Assembly: GCF_002893765.1 (NCBI RefSeq) | Contig: NZ_CP025938.1 | Coordinates: 3,801,501-3,865,500 of the forward strand | Length of the DNA stretch: 64,000 nucleotides | Direction: 5' to 3' | Source of the DNA: Tamlana carrageenivorans | Lineage (GTDB): Bacteria > Bacteroidota > Bacteroidia > Flavobacteriales > Flavobacteriaceae | Shown here: positions 27,383-36,081 of the stretch, piece by piece | How the letters are laid out: each line of letters starts with the position of its first letter | Position numbering within the stretch: position 1 is the stretch's first letter | The notes under the pieces: model-generated | Told to the model about the DNA's origin: nothing | Seen by the model: the letters and a program-made list of their open reading frames with translations, nothing else | The model's database searches: none | Program-made: the position numbers and the translations under genes

Positions 27383-28013
27383 ATGACACTTACGATAAAC
27401 AAATGGACTTCCCACCACAATCAATTAATTTATAGTTTGTTTTACTATTGTGAATTGAATAAGATTGATTTAAAAATTAAATACTCATATGAAATACCAA
27501 ATAACGGGATGGAATTGGTTTTTAGTGGAATAAAATATTTTTTTGATTATTCAGATGATGTAAATTTTATTACCAAACCTGAAAATTTTGATTTCTATTT
27601 CAAACGTTCGTTATTACTAGAAAAATATTCAGGGAATATTAAGCCTTTAAATTTTCAAATTAATTTTTCATTTAAGCCTTTAAAATTAATAACGAAAATA
27701 CCTTTTGATGTTTTAAAACTTAAAGAATCGAAAACTGAACTAATTAGAGCATTAGATTATTTCAGCTTTGTAACAAATGATTCTCACAAATCAAAAGACC
27801 TAAATACAATATGGAGTAATGAAATCAATGATTATGGTGGGAGGATTATCTTTATGACAAGATTATGGGATCCAGCAAGAAATAATGATCCAATAGAAAA
27901 AGAAAGGCGGATTTCACAAAATAATTTTAGAATAAATGCTTGCCGTATTATTTCAAAGAATTTCCCTAATTCTATTACGGGTTTATATCCGGATTATTAC
28001 GCAAAAGAAGTTG
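27383..28013 (+). pseudogene. Glycosyltransferase remnant (exopolysaccharide type), 3' end lost
   Basis: From the ATG at 27383 about 210 codons resemble a Bacteroidota polysaccharide glycosyltransferase group with a conserved GGRIIFMTRLWDPARNND...KERRISQNNFRINACRIISKNF region and GLYPDYYAKEVA. Family members continue for roughly 100 more residues, with the donor-binding C-terminal part. Here the frame runs into IS21 sequence at about 28012 and ends at 28090 on foreign residues. The missing part is not found beyond the IS21 right end, so the gene was already damaged or was deleted. Family assignment is by pattern memory. Confidence 0.6.
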
Positions 28014-28094
28014 CTGGCTATTTCGGAGTGACCATGGCACGTATTTCGGTCAAACCGTGCCACTTTAAGAGATCATACAATAATAGTTAAATTT

Positions 28095-29448
28095 GAGTTT
28101 ATCCAAAATTTTGTGTTTTTGAAAAATAATTTCAAAATTCATAGGTTAAAATAATATAGATTATAACCTGTTTGGAAAACAAATATACAATTGATTGTAA
28201 ATTTGGCCCCATTTAAATCGTGTTTTCTTCCATTTTTTGCTGATGCTTTGAGCTGCTAAATATATGGATTTCAGTGCTGCATCATCATGAGGGAAGACTT
28301 TTTTGTTGCGTGTATATTTTCTTAAACTGGCATTAAAACTCTCAATGATATTGGTAGTATATATAAGTTTTCTAATCTCTTTTGGGTAGTTTAAAAACGC
28401 GGTCAAATTATCCCAATTGTTTTCCCAAGACTGTACGGCAGAGAGGTATTTATCTTCCCAATTTTGTTTAAAGACTTCGAAAGCCTCTAAAGCGAATTTC
28501 TCATTATCGGCTTGATAAATAGCTTTAATATCGACCATTATTGATTTACGGTCCTTATAGCTCACATATTTTAAAGAGTTTCTAATTTGATGTACGATAC
28601 ATATTTGACGTATACTACCTGGAAAAATAGCTTCTACAGCTTTATCTAATCCAGAGAGGTTATCCGAACACAGAAAGAAGATATCTTTTACGCCTCTAGA
28701 GCGCAGATCGTCTAAAATGGACATCCAAGCAGCTGCCTTTTCTGTCTCCACAATACTCATGCTCAAAATATCTTGTTGCCCTTCGGTATTCACCCCTAAA
28801 ACTATCATACAGGCTTTAGATATTACCTTGCCTTCTTGACGTATTTTATAATGAATAGCATCTATCCAGACAATGGGATATACGTCTTCTAAAGGTCTAT
28901 TCTGCCATTGTTTGATGTCTTCCAATAATTGATTGGTGATAATGGATACCTGTGATGTGGAATACTGCACTCCATAGGTACTTTCAATAAAATCAATAAT
29001 ATCGCTATTGCTCATACCTTTGGCGTAAAGCAGTTGAATACAATCTTCTAATTCTTGACTAATCGATTGATGTTTGGGGACAATAACAGGCTCAAAGCTC
29101 GCTTGACGATCTCTGGGGATTTTGATGCGTTGTTCGCCGTTATGAGTCTTGATAGTTTTCTCTGAGAAACCATTGCGCTGGTTGTTCTCAATTACAGAAC
29201 CTCCTTTTTGAAACCCTAAGTGGGCAGTCATTTCTGCTTTTAAAAGTGATTCAATACCACGTTTAAGCAACTGTTCCTTGACCTGGTCAAAGTCCTCCTT
29301 GTTGCTGATTTTGCCGATCAAGGCGTCTAATTGTTTTTCTAAGTCTGAGTTCATAAAATAAAAATTTAAAAGTAAATTTTTTGCCTATGAATTTCAAAAT
29401 CATTTTTAAACTAACTAACAGCAAAAACACAAAATAGTTTACAGTCCC
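28095..29448 (-). mobile_element. IS256-family insertion sequence B, nested in IS21
   Basis: This 1354-bp element has related ends sharing ATTTTGTGTTTTTG (left tip GAGTTTATCC, right tip reading inward GGGACTGTAAAC). It is flanked by an exact 8-bp target duplication, TTAAATTT, at 28087-28094 and 29449-29456, the length expected for IS256. It inserted just past the istB stop codon, inside the IS21 element. It contains one intact transposase gene on the minus strand. Confidence 0.93.
28161..29354 (-). CDS. IS256-family transposase B
   Basis: This 397-residue Mutator-type transposase is intact, with RNGFSEKTIKT, IKIPRDRQASFEPVIVPKH, LLYAKGMSNSDIIDFI, YPIVWIDAIHYK with the first Asp, FFLCSDNLSGL with the second, CIVHQIRNSLKYVSY, and LIYTTNIIESFNASLRKYTRNK with the Glu. 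Similarity to transposase A is clear in motifs but weak elsewhere, so the two arrived separately. Confidence 0.95.
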   Translation of the reverse strand: MNSDLEKQLDALIGKISNKEDFDQVKEQLLKRGIESLLKAEMTAHLGFQKGGSVIENNQRNGFSEKTIKTHNGEQRIKIPRDRQASFEPVIVPKHQSISQELEDCIQLLYAKGMSNSDIIDFIESTYGVQYSTSQVSIITNQLLEDIKQWQNRPLEDVYPIVWIDAIHYKIRQEGKVISKACMIVLGVNTEGQQDILSMSIVETEKAAAWMSILDDLRSRGVKDIFFLCSDNLSGLDKAVEAIFPGSIRQICIVHQIRNSLKYVSYKDRKSIMVDIKAIYQADNEKFALEAFEVFKQNWEDKYLSAVQSWENNWDNLTAFLNYPKEIRKLIYTTNIIESFNASLRKYTRNKKVFPHDDAALKSIYLAAQSISKKWKKTRFKWGQIYNQLYICFPNRL

Positions 29449-29458
29449 TTAAATTTAA

Positions 29459-30199
29459 TTAATACTGTTCTTTCAACTTACCTTTTCTCAAGGATTCTCC
29501 AGTAAGGTTTATCCTATGCGATGAATTTACAATACGATCTAGTATCGCATCAGCGATAGTGCTTTCGCCGATAATATCGTACCAAGCGGATACAGGTATT
29601 TGTGAAGCTACAATCGTTGCTTTTTTATCATGTCTTTCATCGATTATGTCCATAAGCGCCTCTCTGTTCTGATTGTCGAAGCTCTGTAAACCAAAATCAT
29701 CAAGGATAAGCAGATCTACTTTTAATAGTTTTGCAAGTTCTTTAAGGTAAGTGCCATCTACTTTACTTAGTTTTAATCGTTTCATCAGTCTAGCAGTATT
29801 TGTGTATAGGGTTCTTTTATTCATCATACAAGCTTGATGTCCCAATGCCTGAGCTATATAACTTTTACCCACTCCAGAGGATCCTGTGATAATCAAGTTT
29901 TCCTTTTTTTGTACAAAATCTAGAGTAGCCAAACGCTCGAACATATTTCTGTCCAAGCTTCTGTTGTGCAGGTAATTAATATCTGTAAGTGTAGCTCCCT
30001 GCTTAAAGGCTGCTTGCGTTGTAAGCCTTTTTATCTTTCTATTCTGAAGGTCTTCCCATTGGTGATCGGTAAGCAATGCTAGATATTGATCTGGCGTAAG
30101 ACACTCTATTCGGTTATCACTAAGGTGGTTGTGATGGAGTTCAGCTATAGCTGTTAATCTCATTTTTCTGAGTTTTTCGATGGTGTGATTTGTATTCAT
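29459..30199 (-). CDS. istB: IS21 helper ATPase IstB
   Basis: This AAA+ protein assists IstA. The likely start is the ATG at 30199 (MNTNHTIEKLRK), 246 residues; the frame is open to 30271. Walker A is GSSGVGKS, Walker B is LLILDDFGL, and the C-terminal DAILDRIVNSSHRINLTGESLR is typical. The coding frame is complete, and IS256-B sits 11 bases past its stop, so IstB can still be made. It lies downstream of istA. Confidence 0.93.
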   Translation of the reverse strand: MNTNHTIEKLRKMRLTAIAELHHNHLSDNRIECLTPDQYLALLTDHQWEDLQNRKIKRLTTQAAFKQGATLTDINYLHNRSLDRNMFERLATLDFVQKKENLIITGSSGVGKSYIAQALGHQACMMNKRTLYTNTARLMKRLKLSKVDGTYLKELAKLLKVDLLILDDFGLQSFDNQNREALMDIIDERHDKKATIVASQIPVSAWYDIIGESTIADAILDRIVNSSHRINLTGESLRKGKLKEQY

Positions 30200-30362
30200 A
30201 TATGTATAAAATTTAAGTGATTTTTTCGTGTTGTTTTTACTTATAATTGGATGCCCCACGGATGTTCGCATGCTTGGGGATATGAGAACCTCGGTCTGTT
30301 TCTTCTTGTAGGAATAAGGAGCTTTGATCTAGATTATTCTTCAGTATGTTGGTTATCCTGTT

Positions 30363-31790
30363 CTAGCTTACAGCATCAGCCTGTATGGCTCTTTTGCAAG
30401 CATTATCTAACCTTTGGGAGCCATAAGACTTATGGAGTTGTATAACGCCCATAGCTCTTTTATACCCTGTTTCAGGATAATCCAACGCAGCAATAATCCG
30501 CTCGACACATGCTGCAACATAACTACCATGGACAGCTGCCTTGTTCTTAAAGTATTGCGGACTCCACTGGCTGTATTGTTTATGAGAACTACTAAGGTGA
30601 TCCTTGTTGGTTATGTATGCGCCTTTGGAACCGCTACGTTGGTGTATAGCTATGCGCTGTTGATTATAATACACCTCTACCATGCCTTTGGTATAGTGTA
30701 GCGTGGTTTCCTTGCCAATGTAACGATATGGAACGCTGTAGTAAGTCTTATCTGGTGAAAAATAGATATAGCCTATTTTCTGAACCTTAGCTCTTCTATA
30801 TTCTTTTATCTCGTAGCGTGTACTGCTTAAGGGTTTTAGATACTCTCGTTCGACGCTTTGGAAGAGCTCCAGACGACTAGCTTCTTTGCGTTGGAATAAT
30901 AGGTTGTTGTAGCACTCTAGCAGAAGTTTTATCTCTTTGTTTAGATCTGCTAAAGAAAAAAAGGTCATTTCCCGAAGGGGATAATAAATCCGTTGATAAG
31001 CTAGATGCACCGCGTTTTCCACCAGCGCTTTATCTTGAGGGGAGTAACTACGCGTTGGATTGACCACGCAGTTGTAATGGCGGGCAAAGTCTTTAAAACT
31101 ACGGTTAACCTGAGCTTCGTATCTACTAGATCTGGTAACGGCTGATTTTAGATTGTCTGATACGATGGCCTTGGGTACTCCCCCGTAGAAATGAAGGGCG
31201 TTTTCGCAACAACTTATAAAATCTTCACGCTTTTGGCTCATACAAGCCTCAACATAGGTATACTGACTGTTAGGGAGCATGGCAACAAAGACCTCTACTG
31301 GAAGTATCTCGCCTGTGATTTTGTCTACTATCTGAAGTTTTTTTCCAGCAAAGTCCACGAACATCTCTTTCCCTGCCTCGTGTTCAAGTTTCATAGATCC
31401 CTTGATCTTGGCATATTTACGATGGTAATGCTCCATGAATTGAGTGTAACTATAAGGGTCTTTAACCTTTTGACTATATTCTGTGTAGTGGTACAAAAAA
31501 GTAAATCCTGGGTGGTTCCGAGCCTTATTAATACTTTCAAAATAAAACATCAATTCATCATAGCGTTTGTTATTTATGGTTGTATGAGATGTAAAGAGCT
31601 TTTCTAGGGTGTGGTTGTCTAGCTTTAATAACTCCTTAAAACTATAACCACTACCTTTAAATAGGTGTATATAGCTATTTATAGTGTTGCGGGAAATGCC
31701 AAGTGTGGCTCCAATTTGACGGTTACTATAACCATCTTGTTTTAAGTTGATAATTTGTTTTAGGTCCATTGGATCAAGTGTGTTGGCCAT
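30363..31790 (-). CDS. istA: IS21 transposase IstA
   Basis: The likely start is the ATG at 31790 (MANTLDPMDLKQII), 475 residues; the frame is open to 31865 through the IS end. An N-terminal helix-turn-helix (GYSNRQIGATLGISRNTINSYI) precedes an integrase-type DDE core (EMFVDFAGKKL, VSDNLKSAVTRSS, and a downstream Glu in QDKALVENAVHLAYQ). A C-terminal beta domain follows. The gene appears complete. Confidence 0.94.
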   Translation of the reverse strand: MANTLDPMDLKQIINLKQDGYSNRQIGATLGISRNTINSYIHLFKGSGYSFKELLKLDNHTLEKLFTSHTTINNKRYDELMFYFESINKARNHPGFTFLYHYTEYSQKVKDPYSYTQFMEHYHRKYAKIKGSMKLEHEAGKEMFVDFAGKKLQIVDKITGEILPVEVFVAMLPNSQYTYVEACMSQKREDFISCCENALHFYGGVPKAIVSDNLKSAVTRSSRYEAQVNRSFKDFARHYNCVVNPTRSYSPQDKALVENAVHLAYQRIYYPLREMTFFSLADLNKEIKLLLECYNNLLFQRKEASRLELFQSVEREYLKPLSSTRYEIKEYRRAKVQKIGYIYFSPDKTYYSVPYRYIGKETTLHYTKGMVEVYYNQQRIAIHQRSGSKGAYITNKDHLSSSHKQYSQWSPQYFKNKAAVHGSYVAACVERIIAALDYPETGYKRAMGVIQLHKSYGSQRLDNACKRAIQADAVS

Positions 31791-31974
31791 ATCGCTTTTT
31801 AGAGCAATAAGGTAATTACTTGATCTCTTAAAGTGGCACAAATCGAAACGGAAACATTGGCACAAATCAAACCGTTTTTAGCTAACTCAATTTCCGTGTG
31901 GCACAATTTAAACCGAAATCAACGGCACAGTAACTCCGAAATCACTGGCACAAATCGAACCGTGTTAGCCAGCA

Positions 31975-32335
31975 AAGCAAAACGTAACAAATCGGACTTT
32001 CTTACTCAGCCGATTTCGGACAATAACAATACGAAACTCGTACTGCAGACTAACAAACTTTGCAGCAAAACAAACCGGAATAATTTAGATTTCACTCACT
32101 CTTGCGATTTCGGATCATAGCAATACGCAATCTGGATGGCGGACTGATAAACTGCATGGCAAAGCAAAACGATATAATTCGGAATTTATTACTCAGACGA
32201 TTTCGAACCAAAGTAATACGCAAATATTACGGCGGACTGAAAAACATTGCGTTTATCAAAACCAAATAAATCGGACTTCACTCACTCATGCGGCTACGGA
32301 TTCCATGCAAACGCAATTTACACGGTAAATTAACA
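31975..32335. repeat. Degenerate ~94-bp tandem repeat (about 3.8 units)
   Basis: The anchor CGATTTCGGA recurs at about 32011, 32104, 32198 (CGATTTCGAA) and 32291 (CGGCTACGGA), a spacing of 93-94. Each unit also carries (AG/TG)GCAAAGCAAAACG, TTTC/ATTACTCA(G/C), ACAATACG and (GC)GGACTGA-like blocks. Copies differ at roughly a fifth or more of positions, so the array is old. It lies between IS21 and IS4, may overlap the IS21 tip by a few bases, and holds no convincing gene. Confidence 0.8.
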
Positions 32336-32369
32336 CCTGAAAATCAGTTGTTTAATTATATTTTATATC

Positions 32370-33753
32370 ATTAGTGTCCGATAAAAGATTTAAAAAGCGG
32401 GATTTCCAAGATAGGATTTCCCGCTTATTTTGTATCTTGAAGTTATCACACATCCAAGATATGAATAAAAGTAAAAACTTTAGCGGACAACCCATAATCA
32501 AACAGGTATTAAATTTCATTTTGCCCAAAGATGTTCATCGGACAGCCAAAAAGCACAACAGCGATCGCTATACCAAAAAGTTTACCACCTATGAGCATTT
32601 GGCCACTATGGTATTTACCGTGATCAGTGGCTGTAGCTCACTTCGTGAGGTTTCCAGTATTATGCTTGCCTGCGAGGGAAAGATCAACCATCTAGGACTC
32701 ACGGACTTTCCAAAACGCAGTACCTTGTCAGATGCTAACAGGAGAAGAAGCTCTGAAGTATTTGCCGATATTTATCATTTACTCTACAAACGTTACCATC
32801 GCTTTTTATCGGACAGCAGACCCTTAGAACCTGCAGTGAAGAACCTTAAAATCGTTGATTCCTCGACCATACCCCTATTTAGTGACATTCTTAAAGGTGT
32901 AGGAAGGAACCCGCTCAACGGCAAAAAGAAAGGAGGTATCAAGATGCATACTATGATAAACGCCATGGAAGACGTTCCTTGTCTGATTAAGTTTTCAAGC
33001 GCGGCCACGCACGACCACACCTTTTTAAAAGACCTGGAACTCAAGAAGGGCTCTTATGTGGTTTTTGACAAAGGGTATGTGGATTATGAGCAATACCAAA
33101 AATGGACACTGGAAGATGTTTACTTTGTGACTCGGCAAAAGGACAATGCTCGCTATACAAGCCTTGAAGAGTTTGATATCTCCAATAAAGTGGACGATGC
33201 TGTCTTAAAGGACGAAAAAATAGGGCTTACGGACAAAAACGGCAATGCTTTTTCCCTGAGGAGAATCGCTTTTTGGCACGAAAAGCACCAAAAAGTTTAT
33301 GAGTTCATCACTAATAATTATGATCTTGACGCAGACAAAATAGCCGACATCTATAAAAATAGGTGGCAGATTGAGACGATGTTCAAACGGCTTAAACAGA
33401 ACTTTCCGCTAAAGTATTTTTTGGGAGACAATCAAAATGCCATCGAAATACAAATCTGGGTCAGTTTGATAATCCAGCTCATTATGCTTGTGATCCAAAG
33501 AAAAGCCCAAAGAAACTGGGCTTATTCCAATATGATGTCCGTCATACGATACCATTTGATGACATATATCGATTTGTTCAAATTCCTGAAAAACCCAGAA
33601 GCTAATTGGGAAGAGATTACAACCAAAAACATTGGGCAATTAAGCCTTTTTGACCCATAAGGAGGTTCTGTTTTCAAAATAAAGAGTGCGATCAATAAAA
33701 AAGGCCAACACCAAAGCTTTTTTAGCTAATTCTGTTTTTTATCGGACAACAAT
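32370..33753 (+). mobile_element. IS4-family insertion sequence, copy 1
   Basis: This 1384-bp element begins ATTAGTGTCCGATAAAA and ends TTTTATCGGACAACAAT (15 of 17 inverted). Boundaries were set by comparison with copy 2, whose target duplication is exact. Copy 1 lacks a matching duplication (left TATTTTATATC, right AATTTTTTATA), and its right edge truncates a lipoprotein gene whose remainder is missing, so flanking DNA has been deleted. It differs from copy 2 at five positions, all silent in the transposase. Confidence 0.9.
32461..33660 (+). CDS. IS4-family transposase (DUF4372 type), copy 1
   Basis: The frame is open from a GTG at 32374 (428 residues), but the ATG at 32461 (MNKSKNFSGQPIIKQ, 399 residues) fits the family better because DUF4372 begins there. 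The DDE domain has KIVDSSTIPLF, VVFDKGYVDY and the IS4 signature YKNRWQIETMFKRLKQNFPLK. It is intact, and its protein is identical to that of copy 2. Confidence 0.95.
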   Translation: MNKSKNFSGQPIIKQVLNFILPKDVHRTAKKHNSDRYTKKFTTYEHLATMVFTVISGCSSLREVSSIMLACEGKINHLGLTDFPKRSTLSDANRRRSSEVFADIYHLLYKRYHRFLSDSRPLEPAVKNLKIVDSSTIPLFSDILKGVGRNPLNGKKKGGIKMHTMINAMEDVPCLIKFSSAATHDHTFLKDLELKKGSYVVFDKGYVDYEQYQKWTLEDVYFVTRQKDNARYTSLEEFDISNKVDDAVLKDEKIGLTDKNGNAFSLRRIAFWHEKHQKVYEFITNNYDLDADKIADIYKNRWQIETMFKRLKQNFPLKYFLGDNQNAIEIQIWVSLIIQLIMLVIQRKAQRNWAYSNMMSVIRYHLMTYIDLFKFLKNPEANWEEITTKNIGQLSLFDP

Positions 33754-34049
33754 AATTTTTTATAGAATAAAAAGACATTGTAATCAGGGTCATAGCAAGT
33801 ACCAAAAACTATTAAATTTCTAAGCTTAATATCTTTTAAACCTTTTATTGAAGACTTTATAAATTTTTTATCCTCTATTTTTGGATTACTAATTTTTGTG
33901 TCTCCAAAAAAATTAACACTAATACTTAAGCTATCATTATAAAAAGAACTTCCATTATAATAATTGTAAATATTTTCTGGGTGGTAGGTACTACAAGATG
34001 CTAAAATGGTTAACAAAAATAATATGCCGATATAATATTTACTTTTCAT
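33754..34049 (-). pseudogene. Lipoprotein gene cut at its 3' end by IS4 copy 1
   Basis: About 98 codons remain. The N-terminus is a lipoprotein signal (MKSKYYIGILFLLTILASC, Cys19), followed by YHPENIYNYYNGSSFYNDSLSISVNFFGDTK. The last native residues are near NVFLFYK; the frame then runs into IS4 sequence and stops at 33726 after LLLSDKKQN. The missing C-terminal part is not beyond the left IS end. The function is unknown. It lies 18 bases downstream of mnmE on the same strand, so it may once have been co-transcribed. Confidence 0.75.
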
Positions 34050-34067
34050 TCAAATACTTTTGTGTAG

Positions 34068-35471
34068 TTATTTACCGATACAGAAATTAACAAAAATATT
34101 ACCAAGCAACTCATCGTTAGTGACTTGCCCTGTAATCTCACCAAAATGGTAGAGTGCCTGACGGATATCGATAGCCATTAAATCGCTCGATAAATTAGTA
34201 TCGATGCCTTCTTGAACTTTTTGGATTTCTTCAAAAGCTTTTATTAGGGAATCGTAGTGACGCGTATTGGTAACAATGGTTTCATTGTTTCGTAGAGCGC
34301 CTGTATTTACAAAACCAATCAGTTGATTTTTTAAAGCCTCTACACCCCTATTTTCCTTAGCGGATAATAATATGTATTTAGAATTTTCGATACCACTTAA
34401 AAACACTTCCAATTGCGCCACTTCAGCTTCAGAAAGTTTATCAATTTTATTGGGTACAATTAATAGTGGTTTTAAAGGGTATTTGTTTTTTATTTTTTCA
34501 ATTTCCACTTGAAACTGTGCTGCATTTTCAACAAACTGCGTCGCATCAAACAAATACAAAACCACTTGCGATTGCTCTATTTTCTCGAAAGTCTTTTTAA
34601 TTCCGATACCTTCAACCACATCTTTGGTTTCTCGAATTCCGGCCGTATCAATAAAACGGAAACCGATACCTTCAATCACCAATTCATCTTCAATGGTATC
34701 TCTAGTCGTTCCAGCAATATCACTTACAATGGCACGATCTTCATTTAAAAGCGCATTTAGTAAAGTGGATTTCCCCACATTGGGCTCACCTACTATAGCC
34801 ACCGGAATACCATTTTTTATCACGTTACCAACAGCAAACGAGTCTATTAAACGCTTTAAAACGAAGGTAATTCTTGAAATGAGTTCCTTAAACTGGCTTC
34901 TATCGGCAAATTCGACATCTTCTTCGGCAAAATCTAATTCTAACTCAATTAAAGAGGCGAAATTTAGAAGTTCTTCACGGAGTTTAGCAATTTCCGAAGA
35001 AAAACCTCCTCGCATTTGTTGCATCGCGATTTGATGACTGGCTTCATTATCAGAAGAAATTAAATCGGCTACAGCCTCTGCCTGACTTAAATCTAATTTA
35101 CCATTTAAAAAAGCGCGTAAAGTAAACTCCCCTGCAGTGGCCATTCTGCAACCATGTCGCAAAAATAATTGAATAATTTCCTGCTGAATATATTGGGAAC
35201 CATGACAAGATATTTCAACCACATCTTCGCCGGTATACGAATTCGGGTTTTTAAAAACCGATACTAAAACCTCGTCAATGGTTCTATCGCCTTCAATAAT
35301 ATGTCCTAAATGGATGGTGTGGGTGGGCTGTTTTGCCAACCGTTTTCCAGAAACCGATTTAAATTGAGCTTCTGCTAAAGTGATCGCATCCTTTCCCGAC
35401 AAACGAATTACAGCTATAGCACCTGCTCCCGAAGGCGTTGCTAAAGCGACTATGGTATCTTGATTAATCAT
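34068..35471 (-). CDS. mnmE: tRNA modification GTPase MnmE
   Basis: This 467-residue enzyme works with MnmG to add carboxymethylaminomethyl to U34 of certain tRNAs. The N-terminal folate-binding domain has DTIVALATPSGAGAIAVIRLSG. The G domain has the P-loop GEPNVGKSTLLNALL, DIAGTTRD, DTAG and NKID. The C-terminus ends in the invariant CIGK (residues 464-467) needed for catalysis. All features are intact. Confidence 0.97.
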   Translation of the reverse strand: MINQDTIVALATPSGAGAIAVIRLSGKDAITLAEAQFKSVSGKRLAKQPTHTIHLGHIIEGDRTIDEVLVSVFKNPNSYTGEDVVEISCHGSQYIQQEIIQLFLRHGCRMATAGEFTLRAFLNGKLDLSQAEAVADLISSDNEASHQIAMQQMRGGFSSEIAKLREELLNFASLIELELDFAEEDVEFADRSQFKELISRITFVLKRLIDSFAVGNVIKNGIPVAIVGEPNVGKSTLLNALLNEDRAIVSDIAGTTRDTIEDELVIEGIGFRFIDTAGIRETKDVVEGIGIKKTFEKIEQSQVVLYLFDATQFVENAAQFQVEIEKIKNKYPLKPLLIVPNKIDKLSEAEVAQLEVFLSGIENSKYILLSAKENRGVEALKNQLIGFVNTGALRNNETIVTNTRHYDSLIKAFEEIQKVQEGIDTNLSSDLMAIDIRQALYHFGEITGQVTNDELLGNIFVNFCIGK

Positions 35472-35675
35472 AGCACAAAAATAATTATAATTAACGAAGC
35501 ATTGCTGTAAGACTTTCGATTCTTTCTCTCAGTGTTAAAAGATTTCAAAGCACATGTAATCAACCTATTAAACCATCAGTTTTTTAATACCAAATTAATT
35601 TAATACCTTAATACTTCTATAAAAACCTCTTCTAGAAGAGCAAGAGTATATTTAAATCTTACTAAAAATCGCAAC

Positions 35676-36062
35676 ATGTTGGTAGCCAAATCGCCCTTAA
35701 TTACACATCATATTAAAATTGAAAAAACAAATTTAGGTGATCTGTATTTTTTTTAAAATTATGTTATTACAGAATTTAATGAAGGCGTAGATATCGATTA
35801 TTTAAGTTTTGAACCATGCCAAACACTTATTAAACAGTTCTTTGGAAAGAAGGATTTCGGATATATTAGTAATCGTATAAACTCCTACTCCATTGTGATT
35901 TCTGAAGTATACCTTTTTAATAAGGCTTTTCCTCATGCGAAAGCTTATGCTACAGTAACCTATAACCATTTTTCACAAAAATCATTTGAACTAGAAAGTC
36001 ACTTCTTTAAATTTAACAAACGTAACTTTTTATCTTTAACAGAAGTGGTCTCTTGGGTATAA
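35676..36062 (+). pseudogene. Small STAS/SpoIIAA-like protein gene with nonsense mutation
   Basis: A frame of 128 sense codons from the ATG at 35676 (MLVAKSPLITHHIK) is broken by one TAA at 35754-35756 (codon 27), in the context YFF*NYVITEFNEGVDID. Related flavobacterial proteins, as I recall them, read F-Y-E-N-Y-V-I here, so a GAA to TAA change explains it. The rest, with FGKKDFGYISNRINSYSIV and a terminal SLTEVVSWV, is intact, so the lesion looks recent. No other gene lies in this 610-base gap. Confidence 0.7.
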
Positions 36063-36081
36063 AACGCTTTAAACCAATAGA

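Larger units (their letters stand above)
28012..31974 (-). mobile_element. IS21-family insertion sequence (contains nested IS256-B)
   Basis: istA and istB lie on the minus strand. The outermost matching ends are TGCTGGCTA (28012-28020) and TAGCCAGCA (31966-31974), with the TG...CA termini of the family. Inside are multiple terminal motifs: TGGCACAAATC-type repeats at about 31833, 31854 and 31945 on the right, and CAAACCGTGCCACTTTAAGAG on the left, mirrored by CTCTTAAAGTGGCAC at 31825-31839. Subtracting the nested IS256 and its duplication leaves about 2.6 kb, normal for IS21. The true tip might instead lie at TATTTCGGAGT/ACTCCGAAATCA (28019 and 31944). No convincing target duplication is visible. 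Confidence 0.75.

Noticed and set aside
31833..32120. A 95-codon frame joining the IS21 end and the tandem repeat
   Set aside because: It spans the end of a mobile element and degenerate repeats. The residues simply mirror the repeat, so it is unlikely to be a gene.
31975..32335. A CRISPR array or an integron cassette row
   Set aside because: The repeats are diverged throughout, with no unique spacers. No integron integrase or clear attC fold could be shown.
34624..35034. A 136-codon frame on the plus strand
   Set aside because: Antisense to mnmE and Ser/Thr-rich as antisense frames usually are. No domain seen.
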